A stretch of 64,000 nucleotides of DNA, from the NCBI GenBank assembly GCA_964523395.1, contig CAZFXS010000002.1, forward strand, positions 186,001 through 250,000, given 5' to 3'. The translations under genes were made by a program, and so were the position numbers. The stretch's first letter is position 1, and every line of letters starts with the position of its first letter. Positions 60,267-64,000 of the stretch are shown piece by piece. Below the pieces are notes generated by a model. The model did not search any database. It was not told the DNA's origin and saw only the letters and a program-made list of their open reading frames with translations. Source of the stretch: JANYJZ01 sp964523395. GTDB lineage: Bacteria > Bacteroidota > Ignavibacteria > UBA10030 > SZUA-254.

Positions 60267-63200
60267 ATGAAGAATCAGGAGAAATCCCGCCCGCAGGTAA
60301 CGCGGCAAATGGTCACTATCGACGGCAACGAAGCCGCCGCTTATATAGCCCACAAACTCAACGAAGTCATAGCAATCTACCCGATCACCCCTTCTTCTCC
60401 TATGGGAGAATGGTCTGATGAATGGTCCTCTCTCGGAAAGAAAAACCTCTGGGGCACTGTCCCGCATGTTATTGAAATGCAGAGCGAAGGGGGAGCGGCA
60501 GGCGCCGTTCACGGCGCTTTGCAGACAGGCGCGCTATCGACGACGTTCACATCGTCGCAGGGACTTCTCCTGATGATACCGAACATGTTCAAGATTGCGG
60601 GTGAACTAACACCAACGGTATTTCATGTCGCGGCACGAACTGTCGCAACACATGCGCTTTCCATTTTCGGCGATCATAGCGATGTTATGGCTGCCCGTTC
60701 AACCGGATGGGGAATGCTGGCATCGAACTCAGTCCAGGAGGTCATGGATTTTGCCCTCATCTCGCAGGCCGCAACTTTGGAAGCCCGTGTGCCCTTTATT
60801 CATTTCTTCGATGGGTTCCGGACATCGCACGAAGTCATGAAGATCGAACAACTTGCAGACGAAGATCTGCGAGCATTAATTAACGACGAACTGATTTTCA
60901 ATCACCGCCGGCGGGGACTTTCACCGGACCATCCGGAGATGAGAGGTTCGGCACAGAATCCTGATGTATTCTTCCAGTCGCGGGAAACGATTAATCCGTT
61001 CTATACTGCATGTCCTGAGATCGTTCAAAACGCCATGGATATTTTCGCAAAGCAGGTTGGGCGAACGTATTCACTGTTTCAGTATGTCGGCTCACCGAAT
61101 GCTGAGCGCGTCATCATTATGATGGGTTCCGGAGCGGAAACTGCGGAAGATACACTTAACAAACTCAACGCGAACAATGAAAATGTCGGCCTGCTCAAAG
61201 TAAGATTATTCAGACCATTTTCGGTGAAGCATTTTATCGATGCCCTCCCTGCGTCTGTTACCTCCATTGCGGTACTGGACCGGACAAAGGAACCCGGCGC
61301 CACAGGTGAACCGCTCTATCAGGATGTTGTAACGGCATTATCTGAATCGTTCGCGAGCGGAACCTCCAAACTAAAATCGTACCCGAGAATTATCGGCGGA
61401 AGATATGGTTTGTCATCAAAGGAATTTACGCCGGCAATGGTGAAAGCGGTGTACGATGAGTTGAAAAAACCCCGGCCGCATAATCATTTCACCGTCGGAA
61501 TAAACGACGATATTTCCAAAACGAGCCTGGCCTACAACCCTTCGTACAGCATCGAATCTCCGGAAGTTGTACGGGCAATTTTCTATGGATTGGGTGCGGA
61601 TGGAACCGTCAGTGCAAACAAGAATTCCATCAAGGTCATTGGCGAAGATACCGACTTCTTCGCGCAGGGATATTTTGTGTATGATTCCAAAAAATCGGGT
61701 TCGACAACAGTTTCGCATCTGCGGTTCGGACCGCAACCGATTCACGCTCCTTACCTTATCGAACAGGCAAATTTTGTTGCGTGTCATCAGTGGTTTTTCC
61801 TCGAAAAGAATAACGTATTGCAAAGCGCGATGGCCGGGGGAACATTCCTTCTGAACAGTATTTATGGTCCCGACCAGGTGTGGGAACATCTTCCAAAGCA
61901 TATTCAACAGGAAATTATCGACAAAAAACTCAAGTTCTTTATTATTGATGCTTCGAAAGTCGCACACCAAACCGGCATGGGCGGGCGCATTAATACCATT
62001 ATGCAAACATGCTTCTTCGCTATCTCCGGCGTGCTTCCACGGGAAGAAGCGATCACTGCAATCAAAAAATCAATAGAAAAAACCTACGGCAAAAAGGGTG
62101 ACGATATTATCAGACAGAATTTCAAAGCAGTGGATGAAACACTTGCGAATTTATTTGAAGTAGCTGTTCCCGATAAAGTAACAAGCCTTAGTGAAATGCC
62201 TCCGACAGTTTCAATTTCGGCACCAACATATGTACGAACAGTAACCGCGGAAATGATCGCCGGAAAAGGAGACAATCTTCCGGTCAGCGCGATGCCGATT
62301 GACGGAACATTCCCCGTTGGTACCGCTCAGTGGGAAAAGCGCAATATCGCCGCAAACGTTCCTGTGTGGGAACCGGATATTTGTATTCAGTGCAACAAGT
62401 GTGTTTTGGTTTGTCCCCATGCGACCATCCGGGCAAAAGTATATGACCCGAAACATCTAACCGATGTCCCGGCAACGTTTAAATCGATGGATTACAAAGG
62501 ACTTGAATACAAAGGAATGAAATATACCCTTCAGGTCGCCACCGAAGATTGCACCGGCTGTGAACTTTGCGTTGAAGTTTGTCCGGCACGAAGCAAAAAG
62601 GAAAATAAAGTAAAAGCTATCAACATGAAACCGCAATTGCCGTTACGCGAAGCAGAGCGAGTAAACTTCGATTTCTTCCTCCAATTGCCTGAAGTTGACA
62701 GGACAAACATAAAGTTCGACAGTGTGAAAGGTTCTCAATTCCTGCAACCGCTTTTTGAATACTCCGGCGCGTGCCTGGGATGCGGTGAAACACCATATGT
62801 TAAACTTGTCAGTCAGCTTTTTGGCGATCGGTCAATCATCGCAAACGCGACGGGTTGTTCTTCCATTTACGGCGGTAATCTTCCGACTACTCCATGGACA
62901 ACAAATAATGCCGGTCAGGGACCGGCATGGTCAAATTCATTATTTGAAGATAATGCCGAATTCGGTCTCGGTATGCGCATGACTGCCGACAAGCATACTG
63001 AGCTTGCCCGCGAACTGCTTGCTGATCTTTCCGGTTCTCTCGGTGGGGATATTGTTTCTTCCATCCTGAACGCGAATCAGTCTGATGAAGCGGGAATTTA
63101 TGAACAACGGGAACGTGTAAAAATCCTGAAAGAAAAACTGACGTTACTTGCTCAGTCAAATTCCGGTTCGGACAAACCCCAAAAAGCATCTCACCTTCTC

Positions 63201-63923
63201 TCGGTTGCCGATCACCTGGTGAAACGAAGCATCTGGATCATGGGCGGTGACGGGTGGGCATACGATATCGGCTACGGCGGGTTGGATCATGTTTTAGCAT
63301 CCGGAAAAAATGTCAACATTCTTGTCCTGGATACAGAAGTATATTCAAACACCGGCGGTCAAACTTCAAAATCGACGCCGCGGTCCGCGGTCGCAAAATT
63401 CTCTGCGGCCGGGAAATCAACAAACAAGAAAGACCTTGCACTTCTCGCCATGACATATGGCAATGTATATGTCGCGAAAGTGGCAATGGGCGCAAACGAC
63501 AGCCAGTGCGTGAAAGCATTCCTCGAAGCAGAGGCACACGATGGCCCGTCCATCATTATCGCGTACAGCCATTGCATCGCTCATGGCATCAACATGTCAA
63601 AAGGCATGCATCATCAGAAAGTTGCGGTGGACACCGGCTATTGGCAGCTCTTCCGTTACAATCCCAAATTGCGTGAAGAAGGAAAAAATCCCTTCCATCT
63701 TGATTCAAAAGAACCGAAACTCCCCCTGCGGGAATTCACTCAGCTTGAAACACGATTCAAGATGCTCGAAAAGAGCAAACCGGAACGCGCAAAGGAGCTG
63801 GCAACATTAGCACAAAATGATGTCTCAACGCAATGGAAAGTGTATGAACACCTTGCCGAGCAAACAGATGGCAAGAATGGCCACGCAAAAGAACAACCAT
63901 CACCCGCAACCGCAGAAAGGTAA
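60267..63923 (+). CDS. nifJ: Pyruvate:ferredoxin (flavodoxin) oxidoreductase
   Basis: A 1218-residue single-chain PFOR with all domains: N-terminal pyrimidine-binding part ('YPITPSSPMGE'), middle region, two ferredoxin clusters ('CIQCNKCVLVCP' and 'CTGCELCVEVCP') and the C-terminal thiamine domain ('CLGCGETPYVK', 'MGGDGWAYDIGYGGLDHV', 'NTGGQ'). It oxidises pyruvate with CoA to acetyl-CoA, CO2 and reduced ferredoxin, or works in reverse. The His/Asn-rich C-terminal tail is variable. A PyrD-like gene follows 9 bp later. Confidence 0.97.
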   Translation: MKNQEKSRPQVTRQMVTIDGNEAAAYIAHKLNEVIAIYPITPSSPMGEWSDEWSSLGKKNLWGTVPHVIEMQSEGGAAGAVHGALQTGALSTTFTSSQGLLLMIPNMFKIAGELTPTVFHVAARTVATHALSIFGDHSDVMAARSTGWGMLASNSVQEVMDFALISQAATLEARVPFIHFFDGFRTSHEVMKIEQLADEDLRALINDELIFNHRRRGLSPDHPEMRGSAQNPDVFFQSRETINPFYTACPEIVQNAMDIFAKQVGRTYSLFQYVGSPNAERVIIMMGSGAETAEDTLNKLNANNENVGLLKVRLFRPFSVKHFIDALPASVTSIAVLDRTKEPGATGEPLYQDVVTALSESFASGTSKLKSYPRIIGGRYGLSSKEFTPAMVKAVYDELKKPRPHNHFTVGINDDISKTSLAYNPSYSIESPEVVRAIFYGLGADGTVSANKNSIKVIGEDTDFFAQGYFVYDSKKSGSTTVSHLRFGPQPIHAPYLIEQANFVACHQWFFLEKNNVLQSAMAGGTFLLNSIYGPDQVWEHLPKHIQQEIIDKKLKFFIIDASKVAHQTGMGGRINTIMQTCFFAISGVLPREEAITAIKKSIEKTYGKKGDDIIRQNFKAVDETLANLFEVAVPDKVTSLSEMPPTVSISAPTYVRTVTAEMIAGKGDNLPVSAMPIDGTFPVGTAQWEKRNIAANVPVWEPDICIQCNKCVLVCPHATIRAKVYDPKHLTDVPATFKSMDYKGLEYKGMKYTLQVATEDCTGCELCVEVCPARSKKENKVKAINMKPQLPLREAERVNFDFFLQLPEVDRTNIKFDSVKGSQFLQPLFEYSGACLGCGETPYVKLVSQLFGDRSIIANATGCSSIYGGNLPTTPWTTNNAGQGPAWSNSLFEDNAEFGLGMRMTADKHTELARELLADLSGSLGGDIVSSILNANQSDEAGIYEQRERVKILKEKLTLLAQSNSGSDKPQKASHLLSVADHLVKRSIWIMGGDGWAYDIGYGGLDHVLASGKNVNILVLDTEVYSNTGGQTSKSTPRSAVAKFSAAGKSTNKKDLALLAMTYGNVYVAKVAMGANDSQCVKAFLEAEAHDGPSIIIAYSHCIAHGINMSKGMHHQKVAVDTGYWQLFRYNPKLREEGKNPFHLDSKEPKLPLREFTQLETRFKMLEKSKPERAKELATLAQNDVSTQWKVYEHLAEQTDGKNGHAKEQPSPATAER

Positions 63924-63932
63924 CCGATCGCC

Positions 63933-64000
63933 ATGGATCTTTCAACCACATATCTCGGACTGAAACTCAAAAACCCCATCGTGCCTTCTGCAGGACCGTT
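63933..64000 (+). CDS. Start of a dihydroorotate dehydrogenase-like protein (truncated by window)
   Basis: The first 22 residues read 'MDLSTTYLGLKLKNPIVPSA', the N-terminus of the PyrD-like FMN proteins commonly found directly after nifJ. The gene runs off the window. A nifJ-linked flavoprotein may be an accessory electron carrier rather than a pyrimidine enzyme. Confidence 0.8.
   Translation, partial: MDLSTTYLGLKLKNPIVPSAGP

Overview
This window reads as chromosomal DNA of an anaerobic or facultatively anaerobic member of the Bacteroidota/Chlorobi side of the tree, most likely an Ignavibacteria/Kapabacteria-type lineage. That assignment is inference. It rests on four secreted proteins ending in a type IX secretion sorting domain with the 'NFPNPFNP' or 'NYPNPFNP' signature, on serine palmitoyltransferase, on DUF6132 and FmdB small proteins, and on group 3b [NiFe] hydrogenase beside several ferredoxin-dependent 2-oxoacid oxidoreductases. 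No phage genes, intact insertion sequence, rRNA or CRISPR array was seen.

Layout. 1-3.1 kb: envelope genes (LpxH-like phosphatase, class A penicillin-binding protein). 3.1-12.8 kb: a small membrane protein, a lone receiver domain, three T9SS-exported repeat proteins and tRNA-Leu(CAG). 13-16.4 kb: a metal-uptake group (small Cys/His protein, outer-membrane barrel, ZnuA-like binding protein, ZnuB-like permease) with no ATPase gene. 16.4-18.8 kb: MFS transporter, DUF1059-like secreted protein, UspA. 18.9-24.7 kb: a probable sphingolipid locus (serine palmitoyltransferase, GNAT-fold acyltransferase candidate, divergent epimerase-type reductase) with ilvE and a membrane phosphoesterase. 24.8-25.3 kb: initiator tRNA followed by a damaged copy of its 3' half. 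25.3-31.4 kb: an RND/MFP/TolC efflux operon. 31.4-32.7 kb: a MazG-like remnant and a Mug/TDG-type glycosylase.

32.7-42.8 kb is one long minus-strand operon for a group 3b (sulf)hydrogenase: hydB, a cyclic-nucleotide-binding domain protein, hydG, hydD, hydA, a maturation protease, then hypA-hypF-hypC-hypD-hypE. hypB is absent, and HypA lacks its zinc domain. 43-46.2 kb: an ECF sigma factor with a small Cys-rich partner, then thioredoxin, OsmC, DUF1858-like, FmdB, rhodanese, DUF6132 and DUF302, a compact thiol/sulfur module. 46.4-51.0 kb: a T9SS protein, a cysteine synthase with a Cys-rich tail, an SRPBCC protein, a pilin-like protein, cytochrome c and a TonB-domain protein.

51.3-58.8 kb is another minus-strand operon: CoA-transferase, malic enzyme-phosphotransacetylase, thioredoxin-like protein, KorDABC-type 2-oxoacid:ferredoxin oxidoreductase and two small accessory proteins. 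On the plus strand follow a second OsmC, an exported rubrerythrin-like lipoprotein, NifJ and the start of a PyrD-like gene. Together these genes describe ferredoxin-linked interconversion of pyruvate, malate, acyl-CoAs and 2-oxoacids, with the hydrogenase able to exchange electrons between H2, NAD(P)H and perhaps sulfur, plus oxidative-stress and thiol defence. Several annotated starts were moved inward from the longest reading frame because a ribosome binding site or signal peptide lies at an internal ATG.
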